Positions 44,924 through 54,194 of a stretch of 56,469 nucleotides of DNA are shown here, in pieces; positions within the stretch are counted from its first letter, which is position 1, and every line of letters starts with the position of its first letter. Source of the DNA: Candidatus Aegiribacteria sp. Lineage in GTDB: Bacteria; Fermentibacterota; Fermentibacteria; Fermentibacterales; JCC-6. Made by a program: the position numbers and the translations under genes. The DNA lies in contig JAIORS010000172.1 of assembly GCA_021108005.1 (NCBI GenBank), forward strand, positions 1 to 56,469. The letters are read 5' to 3'. Under the pieces are notes generated by a model that saw only the letters and a list, made by a program, of their open reading frames with translations, was not told where the DNA came from and did not search any database.

Positions 44924-47203
44924 ATGAGATTTCTTTTTTCCGCTTTCATCGTTACCGCTTTTGCCTTCGCGACCGGACCCGGAAGTGTTTCCAGCTGGCA
45001 ATCCTTCGGTGGCTCAGCCGGTGAGATTCCTGAGGTGACAGTTCTTGAATCGGACAGTTACCATATGGTTGTAGAGGTGAATCTTCCAGGATTCAATCTG
45101 TACGATTCCCCTGCCGGTGGCAGAATATGGAACAGCGTTGAACTTCCGGATTGCTACTCTCAGGGCCCCGTTGGCCTGCCTGACCTGCCATCAGTAACGG
45201 AGATGTTCGCCCTTCCATTCGGAACGGAAGCTGTGGTTACTGTAGGGGGAGTCACTTCGACTGTTTACGCTAACATGGAAATCCTTCCAAGACAAACCCC
45301 CGAAATGGACAGCGAATCGTTCCAATTCGTTATCAGCGAAGATTTCTACCTGAACGGTGAGAGTTATCCCTCTTCATGGGCAAACATTGACAACGAGGGC
45401 TCCTGGTCGGGACTGAATGTGGCGAGACTCGTTTTAAATCCGTTCAGTTACAATCCTTCCACCGGAAACCTGGAAGTTGTAAACAGCATTACTTTAAGGA
45501 TTGACTTCGAGGGAACCGCTTCTCACATGGCCGGCCCGGTGAACCCTTCGATGGTTCCGGCAATGGAAAGATATGTGCTTAACTGGGATGTATTTGAGAT
45601 CACGGCGAATCCGATTGACGTTTCACGGGATGACGGAGTAGAGTACATTTTCGTGTGCACAGAGGATAATGTAGAATGGGTCAGCGAGCTCTTCGAAACC
45701 CATCATTACCTCGGCCTGCATACAATTGTGGAAACCCTGGCGGCCCCTGCCACGTGCACCCAGATAAAGAGTGCCATTTCAAGCAACTACCATAGCGGCG
45801 TAACGCGTTTCGCCTGTATTGTAGGGACCCACGATGAGATGCCTTCATATTCCTACGCTGGTGTAGAGGGGGATTATTACTACGCTCTTATGGATGCGGG
45901 AAATTATCCTGATATATCGGTAGGACGCATAACGGGCGATTCTGCACAGATAGTACACCAGGTGGAGAAAATTATCGATGGCTACGCCGACTACGATTTC
46001 AGTGTTCTAAGAACCCCTGGCATCATTCCAAGTGAAACTGTTCTCGCCGCGCACCAGGAAGATTATCCCGGCAAATATACTCTGTGCTGTAATCAGGTAG
46101 CCGGCTATTCCTACAGCCTCTGCAACATTACTTTCACTAAAGTCTTTCCGGATGAAGGCGGTACAAGAAATGATGTTATTGACGCCATAAACGGGGGTGT
46201 CGGGACGGTAGGCTACAGGGGACATGGCAGTTTTTATTCCTGGCAATGGTCCCCCGGCTGGGTGCCTTCGATCGTTTATGCCCTCACCAACAGCTATATG
46301 CCGCCCGTTTTCAATATCGCCTGCAACAACGGCATGTATCAATACGGCACGACATGTCTCAGCGAGGCATGGCAATGGGCCGAGAACGGAGCCAGCGGCA
46401 ATCTGGGAGCAACCAGAAGTTCCTACACTGAGCCAAATCATGACTACATGAAACAGATTTATATAGCGCTTTACGATACGGGAACTTATCGCGTATGTGA
46501 AGCTATCATGGAAGCCACAACCTATACCATAATCCAGCATGGCGGCCTTGCTCTAACAAATGCCAGGTGTTACATGTGGTTCGGAGACCCGGCAATGGAT
46601 ATCTGGACATTCGATTCCGCGGGACAGCCGGGAGAATTGAATATCTCCCAACCCGCGATTATTCTTCCGGGAAACCAGGACATAACCATCACCGTTACAG
46701 ATAATGGGTCCCCCGTAGAAGGCGTTAACGTTACTCTTACAGACGGCGTTGACAACTACGGTGGCGGTATGACTTTCTACGAAGAGGGAACAACCAACTC
46801 CTCGGGAGAGGTTACCATAAACGTTACCGTTCCCTCCAGCGGAACCGTCTACACAGGAGCTTATCTTCATAATTACAGGTACGACATCAAATGGGTTACG
46901 ATAGGAACAGGAATAGAGGGTTCGTCCGGAAATAGTACTGTTCTTCATCTTGGGAATCCCTCGCCTAATCCTGTTACGGCGGCAACGTCTCTGGCGTTCG
47001 GAGTACCCGCGGGCGGAAGCGTTCGTATATCTGTTTACGATGTCGCCGGAAGAATGGTGGAAACGGTTTTCGACGAACAGGTTGAAGGGGGAACTCACTC
47101 GGTTGAATGGAATCCCGGGAGATCTGTTTCCAATGGAGTGTACTTCGTCAAGCTGGATACTGAAGACGGGTCCGTTTCAAGACAGGTTATGGTCATCAGG
47201 TAA
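44924..47203 (+). CDS. Secreted gingipain-like C25 peptidase with C-terminal sorting domain (copy 2)
   Basis: A 759-residue close paralogue of copy 1, aligned along its whole length. Catalytic His434 lies in YRGHGS and Cys467 in NIACNNG. The N-terminal motif SSWQSFGGSAGEI is identical to that of copy 1, and the C-terminal domain ends MVIR. ATG at 44924 follows TGGAG and precedes a hydrophobic signal; earlier in-frame ATGs (44906, 44915) are less likely. The copies differ around the second active-site loop (YCGDY against NNGMY), so specificity may differ. It probably arose by tandem duplication. Confidence 0.92.
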   Translation: MRFLFSAFIVTAFAFATGPGSVSSWQSFGGSAGEIPEVTVLESDSYHMVVEVNLPGFNLYDSPAGGRIWNSVELPDCYSQGPVGLPDLPSVTEMFALPFGTEAVVTVGGVTSTVYANMEILPRQTPEMDSESFQFVISEDFYLNGESYPSSWANIDNEGSWSGLNVARLVLNPFSYNPSTGNLEVVNSITLRIDFEGTASHMAGPVNPSMVPAMERYVLNWDVFEITANPIDVSRDDGVEYIFVCTEDNVEWVSELFETHHYLGLHTIVETLAAPATCTQIKSAISSNYHSGVTRFACIVGTHDEMPSYSYAGVEGDYYYALMDAGNYPDISVGRITGDSAQIVHQVEKIIDGYADYDFSVLRTPGIIPSETVLAAHQEDYPGKYTLCCNQVAGYSYSLCNITFTKVFPDEGGTRNDVIDAINGGVGTVGYRGHGSFYSWQWSPGWVPSIVYALTNSYMPPVFNIACNNGMYQYGTTCLSEAWQWAENGASGNLGATRSSYTEPNHDYMKQIYIALYDTGTYRVCEAIMEATTYTIIQHGGLALTNARCYMWFGDPAMDIWTFDSAGQPGELNISQPAIILPGNQDITITVTDNGSPVEGVNVTLTDGVDNYGGGMTFYEEGTTNSSGEVTINVTVPSSGTVYTGAYLHNYRYDIKWVTIGTGIEGSSGNSTVLHLGNPSPNPVTAATSLAFGVPAGGSVRISVYDVAGRMVETVFDEQVEGGTHSVEWNPGRSVSNGVYFVKLDTEDGSVSRQVMVIR

Positions 47204-47303
47204 GTTAAGTACCGTTCCTATAGGACTGAAGGTTTTCAGCTGCCTCTTAAGGGCGTATACTAAAGTGTTGACACGATAAGTCCCGGTACATTGAGGGGTA
47301 AAT

Positions 47304-48569
47304 TTGACTGAAGAACTGAATTTCACCGCTGATATCCTGTGGCGGATACTGGATGTCACACGTCAGCTCAGCACCCCGATTAAGCTGGACGATATGCTCG
47401 TTCAAGTCGTTGATGTTGCCCGTGATGTTCTAAGGGCAGAGCGCGGAACTGTCTTCCTTTACGATAAAGAGAACCATGAACTATTCGCGGAAGTCGGCAC
47501 CGGTCTTGAGGTTGAGGAAATCAGGTTTCCGGCCGATCAGGGCATAGCCGGCATATGTGCCCGTACATGCAGCATTGTTAACGTTCCCGATGCCTATTCC
47601 CATGGAGGGTTCAACCCGGAAATCGATAGAAGGATGGGATACCTGACCCGATGCATATTGTCCGTACCGCTTGTTGGACTGGACGATTCGCTTGTCGGCG
47701 TCCTTCAGCTTATCAATAAAACCGAAGGTTCCTTCAGCACGGAAGATGAAAGGGTAGCGGAGGTTCTGGCTTCCCAGTGCGCTGTTGCCATTCAGAGGGC
47801 CAGACTGTTGCGGGAATACATTATCAAGCAGAAGATAGAGCATGACCTGGCCCTTGCCAGAGAAATCCAGAGGGAGCTTCTACCCGACAGTATGCCCGAA
47901 ATAGAAGGGTACGATCTGTCAGGCTGGAACGAACCCGCGGATCAGACCGGCGGTGACATTTTCGACGCTATCAGCCTTGACAATAGAAGCGTTCTGCTGC
48001 TTCTCGCCGACGCGTCCGGACATGGGCTCGGCCCCGCGCTTTCCGTAACCCAGTTTCTTGCGATGGTAAGGATGGCTTTCCGTCTACAGAGCAATCTCGT
48101 GAGTCTACACCGTCATACGAATAACCAGCTTGTAGAAGACCTTACCGCGGAACGATTCATTACGTCTTTCATAGGTCTGCTGAACGCTGAGGATAACACC
48201 ATCAGGTACCATGCCTGCGGACAGGCGCCTCTGCTTCATTACCACCGTTCAACCGGGAAAGTGGACATCCTGACGGCATCGGCTCTGCCACTTGGTATAA
48301 TGCCGGATATTCCCCTTGAGGCTCCGGAACCTATCTGCATGGATAAAGGGGATATTTTCGCTCTTATCTCCGATGGTATCTTCGAACAGGTAGATAACAA
48401 CGGGGAGCAGTTCGGTGTGGATAGAACCATTGGTATAATCAGTGATAACAGCATGCTTCGCATGAATGAAGTTGTAAATTTAATACACTCAGCGGTTGTC
48501 CTGCACGCAGGTAAAGCCATACAGGACGACGACATGACCATAGTTCTCATTAAACGGAATACGCACTGA
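47304..48569 (+). CDS. GAF-domain PP2C-type (SpoIIE/RsbU) serine phosphatase
   Basis: A 421-residue soluble protein: N-terminal GAF sensor (about 25-170), a coiled linker (DLALAREIQRELLP), and a PPM/SpoIIE phosphatase with GGDIFD, LADASGHG, DGIFEQVD and DDMTIV carrying the metal-binding Asp residues. Such enzymes dephosphorylate anti-sigma antagonists in partner-switching cascades; no antagonist or kinase is nearby. The start is a TTG at 47304 after GAGGGG (five-base spacing). The GAF ligand is unknown. Confidence 0.9.
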   Translation: MTEELNFTADILWRILDVTRQLSTPIKLDDMLVQVVDVARDVLRAERGTVFLYDKENHELFAEVGTGLEVEEIRFPADQGIAGICARTCSIVNVPDAYSHGGFNPEIDRRMGYLTRCILSVPLVGLDDSLVGVLQLINKTEGSFSTEDERVAEVLASQCAVAIQRARLLREYIIKQKIEHDLALAREIQRELLPDSMPEIEGYDLSGWNEPADQTGGDIFDAISLDNRSVLLLLADASGHGLGPALSVTQFLAMVRMAFRLQSNLVSLHRHTNNQLVEDLTAERFITSFIGLLNAEDNTIRYHACGQAPLLHYHRSTGKVDILTASALPLGIMPDIPLEAPEPICMDKGDIFALISDGIFEQVDNNGEQFGVDRTIGIISDNSMLRMNEVVNLIHSAVVLHAGKAIQDDDMTIVLIKRNTH

Positions 48570-48600
48570 CCACATTACATAAATCAAAAGGTTAGATAGT

Positions 48601-50106
48601 ATGCAGAACAAAGGGTTCGACAACGAAAAGTACCTCGAGGAGCAGTCCGGGGAGATTCTGTCAAGAGTGGAAAATTCCAGAGGAAGGCTGTATCTGGAGT
48701 TCGGCGGCAAGCTGATGTTCGATCATCACGCCGCAAGGGTTCTTCCAGGTTACGACCCGAACGTAAAAATCAGTCTTCTTGAGAAACTGTGTGACAGGGC
48801 TGAGATCATACTATGCATATACGCAGGAGATATCGAGAAGAGAAAGATCAGAGGTGATTTTGGCATCACTTACGACGCGGATGCCCTTATGCTGATAGAC
48901 GGGTTCAGATCCAGGGGGATCAACCTCAGAGGAGTGGTAATTACAAGGTTCGAAGAGCAGCCCTCCGCCATCTCCTTCGAAAACCGCCTTAAAAGAAGAG
49001 GTGTCGATGTCTTCAGGCACTACTACACCAAAGGCTACCCTACCGATGTTGATCTAATCGTAAGCGAGGAAGGGTACGGCAGGAACGATTACATCGAACC
49101 CTCAAAGCCTCTTGTAGTTGTTACCGGACCAGGGCCTGGCAGCGGAAAGCTTGCCACATGTCTTTCACAGCTCTACCATGATTTTAAAAGAGGAGTACAC
49201 GCCGGATACGCGAAGTTCGAAACCTTCCCTATATGGAACATTCCTATAAATCACCCGGTGAACGCCGCGTACGAAGCGGCAACTGCTGACCTTCGCGATG
49301 TGAACCTGGTGGATCCCTTTCACCTTGAGGCCTATGGCAAAGTATCAATAAACTACAACAGGGATGTGGAGGCTTTCCCTCTTCTCAAGAGAATCCTTGA
49401 GAAGATTATTGGCGACAGGTCCCCTTACGCTTCTCCCACGGATATGGGAGTGAACAGGGCCGGATTCGGAATAACCGATGATCTTGTTGTCCGCAAAGCC
49501 GCAGAGCAGGAAATTGTCAGAAGGTATTTCAGGTACAGCTGCGAGTACGTCATGGGTCTTGCCGACCGGGAAACGGTTCAAAAAGCTGAACTCCTCATGA
49601 ACGATTACGGTCTGACTCCTGAAAGCAGGCCGGTCGTTGAGCCTGCCCGAAGCAATATCTGTTCAAATGAATCAAAGGATAATTCAGATTTCACGAAAGC
49701 AGCCGCACTGATGCTGAAAGACGGGACTGTAATAACAGGCAGGAGTTCGGAGCTCATGCACGCGTCCGCTGCCGTTGTTCTCAACGCTGTTAAGAAACTT
49801 GCCGGAATCAGTGAAGATATTCACCTTCTTTCGCCTGCCACCATTGAATCGATAAGAAAGCTGAAGAGAGCCGTGAAATCATTTCCCCTTCGACTTGATC
49901 TTGAGGAAGTTCTTGTCGCGCTTAGCGTTAACGCCGCCGTCTTCGCCCCTGCCGCGGATGGAATGGCGAAGCTTCCCGAACTGAGAAACTGCGAAGCCCA
50001 TCTTACCCATATGCCTGCGTCCGGGGATGAAAGTGGTCTGAGAACACTGGGTATTAATGTGACATGCGACCCGCTATTCGCAAGCAACAGGCTCTACGGT
50101 AACTGA
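48601..50106 (+). CDS. DUF1846-family protein
   Basis: A 501-residue protein with the whole-length pattern of the DUF1846 (UPF0371) family: LYLEFGGKLMFDHHAARVLPG at the N-terminus and TGPGPGSGKLATCLSQLYHD, a P-loop-like segment, near 177-196. Members occur in Firmicutes and Bacteroidetes; the role is unsettled, with a nucleotide-related function suspected. It lies 31 bases after the phosphatase gene. A 21-base inverted repeat follows at 50189. Confidence 0.9.
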   Translation: MQNKGFDNEKYLEEQSGEILSRVENSRGRLYLEFGGKLMFDHHAARVLPGYDPNVKISLLEKLCDRAEIILCIYAGDIEKRKIRGDFGITYDADALMLIDGFRSRGINLRGVVITRFEEQPSAISFENRLKRRGVDVFRHYYTKGYPTDVDLIVSEEGYGRNDYIEPSKPLVVVTGPGPGSGKLATCLSQLYHDFKRGVHAGYAKFETFPIWNIPINHPVNAAYEAATADLRDVNLVDPFHLEAYGKVSINYNRDVEAFPLLKRILEKIIGDRSPYASPTDMGVNRAGFGITDDLVVRKAAEQEIVRRYFRYSCEYVMGLADRETVQKAELLMNDYGLTPESRPVVEPARSNICSNESKDNSDFTKAAALMLKDGTVITGRSSELMHASAAVVLNAVKKLAGISEDIHLLSPATIESIRKLKRAVKSFPLRLDLEEVLVALSVNAAVFAPAADGMAKLPELRNCEAHLTHMPASGDESGLRTLGINVTCDPLFASNRLYGN

Positions 50107-50188
50107 GAATATGAGCTTATCCTCAAAGGTTCTTTGATTTGAGGACTTGACCCGGAGAAGAATATTTCCGATGATTGCCCTGTCGTTT

Positions 50189-50311
50189 GCTGCGCAACAG
50201 TTGCGCAGCCCGAAGTAACGCATGTTACCGGACCGGAAACGATGTTTGTACTCTAAATAGTGTACTCCTTCCGGTCGGGTTAAATAGCGTTTTAACCGTT
50301 TCAGGAAGGAG
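50189..50311 (+). promoter_or_regulatory. Structured leader of the rpsF operon
   Basis: Three structures lie upstream of rpsF: a 10-bp perfect inverted repeat around one A (50189-50209), which may terminate the previous gene; a GACCGGAA/TTCCGGTC stem (50231-50238 with 50269-50276) enclosing an inner GTAC hairpin; and a GGTTAAA/TTTTAACC hairpin just before the ribosome site GAAGGAG (50305-50311). The middle stem is a candidate S6:S18 autoregulatory element; the match is by position and structure only. Confidence 0.45.
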
Positions 50312-50319
50312 TTTTTGAT

Positions 50320-50673
50320 TTGCGAGACTATGAAACCGTAATAATCTGGAGTGCCAGCATCCCCGAAGCTGAAATCGAAAAGGAACACGATCGTGTTGTC
50401 GAGATCATCAAGGATGACGGAGGCACGTACATTGGTTCTGACAAATGGAGCCGCCGCATTCTTGCCTATCCCATCAAGAAACAGACCGAGGGTATTTACC
50501 ATTTTATGAAATGGACCGGCAGCAGTGATACTACAGCTGCTATAGAGAAGACCCTGAAGATCAATGACAGCTGCCTCAGGTATCTTACCCTTAGAACTGA
50601 CCTCGAAGAACCTGCCTCCGATGGTTCTTTTGATGATGGAAATGCGGAAGAAGATATGGAGAGCGGGGATTAG
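50320..50673 (+). CDS. rpsF: Small ribosomal subunit protein S6
   Basis: A 117-residue S6 (MRDYETVIIWSASIPEAE; RRILAYPIKKQTEGIYHFM) with an acidic tail (about 93-117) that exceeds the usual core. It binds S18 and 16S rRNA in the platform. The TTG at 50320 is the first in-frame start, eight bases after GAAGGAG. It heads rpsF-ssb-ssb2-rpsR. Confidence 0.96.
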   Translation: MRDYETVIIWSASIPEAEIEKEHDRVVEIIKDDGGTYIGSDKWSRRILAYPIKKQTEGIYHFMKWTGSSDTTAAIEKTLKINDSCLRYLTLRTDLEEPASDGSFDDGNAEEDMESGD

Positions 50674-50675
50674 TA

Positions 50676-51137
50676 ATGGATCTGAGAATGCCCAGCATCA
50701 ATAAGGTCATAATCTCCGGGAATCTTGTCCGTGACCCGGATACAAGAATTCTGGAGAACGGAACTCACCTTGCAAAAATGTCCATAGCAAACAACCAGCG
50801 CTACCGCGACAGAAGTGGGGAATGGCAGGAAAAGACATGCTACGTTAATGTTGTAGCATGGAGAAAAACCGCAGAACTGGTAGGCGAATTCTGCAGAAAG
50901 GGTTCCCCTGTATTGATTGAGGGGGAGCTTATCTACAGTTCCTGGGAAGACCGGGATGGCAGTAAAAGAAGCAGGCTGGAAGTAAACGCCAAGAGAATAC
51001 AGTTTCTCGAGAAAAAGGGTGGTCAAAGTTCTTCCTACACGGATGACTCTCCGGAACAATCCAGCAGAGCTTCGAGTAGTAACGAGAACGATTCCGCGTC
51101 GGATTCAATGGCGCAGGATGACGATATCCCGTTCTAA
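50676..51137 (+). CDS. ssb: Single-stranded DNA-binding protein
   Basis: A 153-residue SSB: OB fold (about 1-105; INKVIISGNLVRDPDTR, WRKTAELVGEFCRKG), a disordered Ser-rich linker, and the conserved acidic tip DDDIPF that recruits partner proteins. It lies two bases after rpsF. ATG at 50676 or at 50688 may be used. Confidence 0.96.
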   Translation: MDLRMPSINKVIISGNLVRDPDTRILENGTHLAKMSIANNQRYRDRSGEWQEKTCYVNVVAWRKTAELVGEFCRKGSPVLIEGELIYSSWEDRDGSKRSRLEVNAKRIQFLEKKGGQSSSYTDDSPEQSSRASSSNENDSASDSMAQDDDIPF

Positions 51138-51142
51138 TCAGT

Positions 51143-51490
51143 ATGACTGACCTTCATGAAACCCCTGAATTGAACTACATCGTCATAACCGGACGGATAA
51201 GTAAGAAGAGTGAGCTTAAATCGTCCAGTTACGGCATTTTCGTAATAAGGTTCGATGTAGAAAACTGCGTTTCATATAGTGACGCGAACTCGGAAGAAAG
51301 TAAGAAAACCTACGTCATCAGTATTGAAGCATGGGGAAACCTGGCGGAAAGAATTGACCGCAGTATTTCAAATGGAATGTTCGTATTAATCGAGGGCAGT
51401 CTCGTCAGCAGAACTTACGAAGACAGATCAAAAGGATTACACCATAGAATGGTCGTAAAGGCATCCGACGTAACAGCGTTAGGAACCTGA
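51143..51490 (+). CDS. Second SSB-like OB-fold protein, no acidic tail
   Basis: A 115-residue OB-fold protein of SSB or PriB type (YIVITGRISKKSELKSS, IEAWGNLAERIDRSI, FVLIEGSLVSR). It lacks the linker and the DDIPF tip, so it should not recruit the usual partners. It may act in a heteromer with SSB or as a primosome-like factor. It sits between ssb and rpsR, and no good ribosome site is seen, which suggests coupling to ssb. Residues are too diverged for a firm family call. Confidence 0.75.
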   Translation: MTDLHETPELNYIVITGRISKKSELKSSSYGIFVIRFDVENCVSYSDANSEESKKTYVISIEAWGNLAERIDRSISNGMFVLIEGSLVSRTYEDRSKGLHHRMVVKASDVTALGT

Positions 51491-51520
51491 TCATAAAGAC
51501 CGTCAGGAGGAATCGATTAA

Positions 51521-51775
51521 GTGGCAAAAAAAAGGATGAAAAAGAAGAGCAGCAAATTCGGACGTAAAAAGAAATGCCGTTTCTGCGGAAATCCTAATCT
51601 GGAAATATCGTACAAGAGCGAAAGGATGCTTCAGAGGTACGTTTCGGACAGAGGAAAAATCGTAGCAAGACGAGTTACAGGCAACTGCGCCAAACACCAG
51701 AGAATGGTCGCCAACTCCATCAAGGTCGCGCGGTTCCTTGCCCTTGTTCCCTACGTTAGAGAACACTACAGATAA
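51521..51775 (+). CDS. rpsR: Small ribosomal subunit protein S18
   Basis: An 84-residue S18 with a basic N-terminus, CRFCGN and the core NCAKHQRMVANSIKVARFLAL. The CxxC plus NCAKH suggests a zinc-binding (C+) form. GTG start, ten bases after AGGAGG. Confidence 0.96.
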   Translation: MAKKRMKKKSSKFGRKKKCRFCGNPNLEISYKSERMLQRYVSDRGKIVARRVTGNCAKHQRMVANSIKVARFLALVPYVREHYR

Positions 51776-51793
51776 ACCTGCAGCATACCTGAG

Positions 51794-52666
51794 ATGCAAA
51801 AGACGTCGGGAGGAGCAGGAAATGGATTCTTCGGTATCATCGCCGTTGGGATAATTCTTGTTCTCATGGGGGTTCCATTCGTTGGAATGACCATAATGTC
51901 GGTCATGATGGTTGCCCGGAACTCTAAATTCGGTCTGCCCATGGCGCTTGCGACTCTTTTTGTGGTTTTTCTTATCTCCGACTTCTCGGGTGCTCTTATC
52001 GCGGCGACCGGATCAGGAATCATCGTTACCTTTGTAAGGTCCGGCAGAAGTTTCAGATTCTCTCTGACAGTTGCCGCGGCAGCTACGGCGCTGGCCTGCA
52101 TTTTCGGGACTTTGCTTCTTCTGCAGAAGTCCATGCTGTCCAGCGAGAACGTTCAGGTTCTCATGCAGTTCTACGGTTCGGCGGGAATGAGCTCATCTGA
52201 AATACTTTTCGTAATGGACCTGTTACTCTATATACTGCCGGCCCTTCTGGCTTTGTGGGCAGTGGCAGGTGTTATCACCTCAGCAGTTGCAGCCAGGCTT
52301 GTAAGCAGAAGGAGAGGCGTATGGCCGGATCTGCCCCGTGAAGATTCCCTGAGGCTGGGTCTGCTTCCCGCCTGGATACTGATAGCGGCCCTGGCGGTGA
52401 ATCTCACCGGCAGCAGTTTTCCCCCGTACCTTCAGCAGGCTGCCGTGAATATTTCGATCTTCATGATTCTACCTTACTCAGCTGTGGGATTGGCTGTGTG
52501 CAGAAAAGTACTGTCTATTTATCCCCAGAGCTTTATACTGGCAATCCTTGTGGGAATAATCTTCCCTCCGATTGCCGTTGGATTGCTCATGATTGCCGGT
52601 ATCCTTGATACATGGTTTGATTTCAGAACACGTCTAAACAGAATGGATGAAAGGAAAAATTCATAA
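51794..52666 (+). CDS. DUF2232-family membrane protein
   Basis: A 290-residue protein with about eight membrane helices and the C-terminal DTWFDFRTRL segment typical of DUF2232 (YybS-like) proteins, which often sit between rpsR and rplI. Function is not known. It overlaps rplI by one base. No clear ribosome site precedes the ATG at 51794. Confidence 0.85.
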   Translation: MQKTSGGAGNGFFGIIAVGIILVLMGVPFVGMTIMSVMMVARNSKFGLPMALATLFVVFLISDFSGALIAATGSGIIVTFVRSGRSFRFSLTVAAAATALACIFGTLLLLQKSMLSSENVQVLMQFYGSAGMSSSEILFVMDLLLYILPALLALWAVAGVITSAVAARLVSRRRGVWPDLPREDSLRLGLLPAWILIAALAVNLTGSSFPPYLQQAAVNISIFMILPYSAVGLAVCRKVLSIYPQSFILAILVGIIFPPIAVGLLMIAGILDTWFDFRTRLNRMDERKNS

Positions 52667-53118
52667 TGAAAGTACTACTTATAAAGAGTGTGGAAGACCT
52701 CGGCCTGGGGGGGGATGTTGTGGATGTAGCCGATGGATACGCCAGGAATTACCTTTTCCCTCGAAATTTCGCGGTAAAAGCAACTCCCGCTGCCGTTAAA
52801 TCGACCGAAATCTACAGGACAAAAGCCTTGAAGGAACAGGTCAGAATATCCGAAGAATCCAGGCAGTTCGCGGATAAACTCAAGGATTTTGTTGTCGAGA
52901 TTACAGCCGCTGCGGATGACACCGGACATCTTTACGGAAGTGTCAGTGAAAGAAACATCTGCGAGATTATCAACGAATCCGGCTTCGATATAGATGTTGA
53001 ACAGGTACTTCTCGATGAGCACTTTAAAAAAACGGGAGAGTATTCTGTCTCCATTAAAATTTACGGAGACATCCGTACAGACGTACTGGTCAGGATTCTC
53101 CCCGAAGAGAACAAGTAA
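52666..53118 (+). CDS. rplI: Large ribosomal subunit protein L9
   Basis: A 150-residue L9 with N-terminal domain (MKVLLIKSVEDLGLGGDVV, ARNYLFPRNFA), central helix and C-terminal RNA-binding domain (DDTGHLYGSVSERNI). ATG shares a base with the previous stop; AAAGGA lies upstream. Confidence 0.97.
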   Translation: MKVLLIKSVEDLGLGGDVVDVADGYARNYLFPRNFAVKATPAAVKSTEIYRTKALKEQVRISEESRQFADKLKDFVVEITAAADDTGHLYGSVSERNICEIINESGFDIDVEQVLLDEHFKKTGEYSVSIKIYGDIRTDVLVRILPEENK

Positions 53119-53123
53119 TCCCT

Positions 53124-54137
53124 TTGAGAATTCTCGCAGTAGAAACATCCTGCGATGATACAGCGGTTGCACTGCTCGATGGATGCAGTGTAATCGCTGA
53201 ACGCGTCCACAGCCAGGAAATACACTCGCGACACGGGGGTGTCGTCCCCGAACTGGCGTCACGGAATCATATGAAGGTACTTCCGGAGCTTGTGAAAGAA
53301 GTTCTGCATGCCGGAGGGATGAACAGTTTCGAAAAAATCGATGCTTTCGCTGCTACCGCAGGTCCGGGATTGACAGGCTCTTTACTTGTAGGTCTTGCCT
53401 GGACCAAGGCGGCCGCATGGGCTTCCGGTAAAGTCTTCCTGGGGATAAATCACCTTGCGGCACATCTTTACATTCATTATGGAGGAAATCGACATGTTGT
53501 CTTTCCAGCCGTTGCCCTTCTTGTCTCCGGTGGTCACACCAGCCTTTTTACAATGAACTCATGGGAGGAGATTCTTCTTCTCGGCTCAACAAGGGATGAC
53601 GCTGCCGGAGAGGCTTTTGACAAAACCGCGAAACTGACCGGTCTCGGCTACCCGGGGGGCGCTGCTCTTGATCTTGCCGCCGACAGGGGAGACCCCGACA
53701 AAGTACGCCTGCCCTCCCCGCTGGCCGATCCGTCTCTGCCCGAATTCAGTTTCAGCGGTCTTAAGACAGCGGCCAAACTCCTCTGGGAGAAAGGAGAAGA
53801 TCGCTGTAACCTCGCGGCTTCGTTCAGAAAGACCATTGTGGATATCCTGGTATCGAAACTGATGTACCAGAGTGAGAAACTTGGCGCGCAAAGTGTTCTT
53901 GCAGCGGGTGGCGTTTCTGCCAACAGCCTTCTGAGACAGGTTCTGCGAAAGGAATGTTCGGAACGTAACTTGAATCTGTTTCTTCCTGACAAAGAGCATG
54001 CCACGGATAATGCGCTAATGGTAGGACGTGCCGCCGCGGCCATTCTTGAACGAGATCCTGAGGCATTTTCACCTCTTTACTGTAACGCTTTCGCAAGATG
54101 GTCGGGAAAAAATCTTTCTCCAATAACTTGCTGCTGA
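53124..54137 (+). CDS. tsaD: tRNA threonylcarbamoyladenosine transferase TsaD
   Basis: A 337-residue TsaD: ETSCDDT at 7-13, HSRHGGVVPELASR, a metal-binding NHLAAH pair, and LLVSGGHT. With TsaB, TsaE and TsaC it makes t6A37 on ANN-reading tRNAs. Start is the TTG at 53124, five bases after rplI; the ribosome site is weak. The other Tsa genes are not in the window. Confidence 0.96.
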   Translation: MRILAVETSCDDTAVALLDGCSVIAERVHSQEIHSRHGGVVPELASRNHMKVLPELVKEVLHAGGMNSFEKIDAFAATAGPGLTGSLLVGLAWTKAAAWASGKVFLGINHLAAHLYIHYGGNRHVVFPAVALLVSGGHTSLFTMNSWEEILLLGSTRDDAAGEAFDKTAKLTGLGYPGGAALDLAADRGDPDKVRLPSPLADPSLPEFSFSGLKTAAKLLWEKGEDRCNLAASFRKTIVDILVSKLMYQSEKLGAQSVLAAGGVSANSLLRQVLRKECSERNLNLFLPDKEHATDNALMVGRAAAAILERDPEAFSPLYCNAFARWSGKNLSPITCC

Positions 54138-54162
54138 CCTCAAGAGATCAATAATATATAAT
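54134..54162 (+). promoter_or_regulatory. Possible internal promoter before acpS
   Basis: CTGACC (54134-54139) and the consensus TATAAT (54157-54162) are 17 bases apart in the 57-base gap before acpS. It may give separate transcription of acpS-nnrD. Confidence 0.45.
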
Positions 54163-54194
54163 AAAGCGGTTATTACTCTTCAGGAGATGATTTT

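Noticed and set aside
53124-54137. TsaD with unusual NHLAAH
   Set aside because: The two metal-binding histidines keep the normal spacing, so this is ordinary variation.
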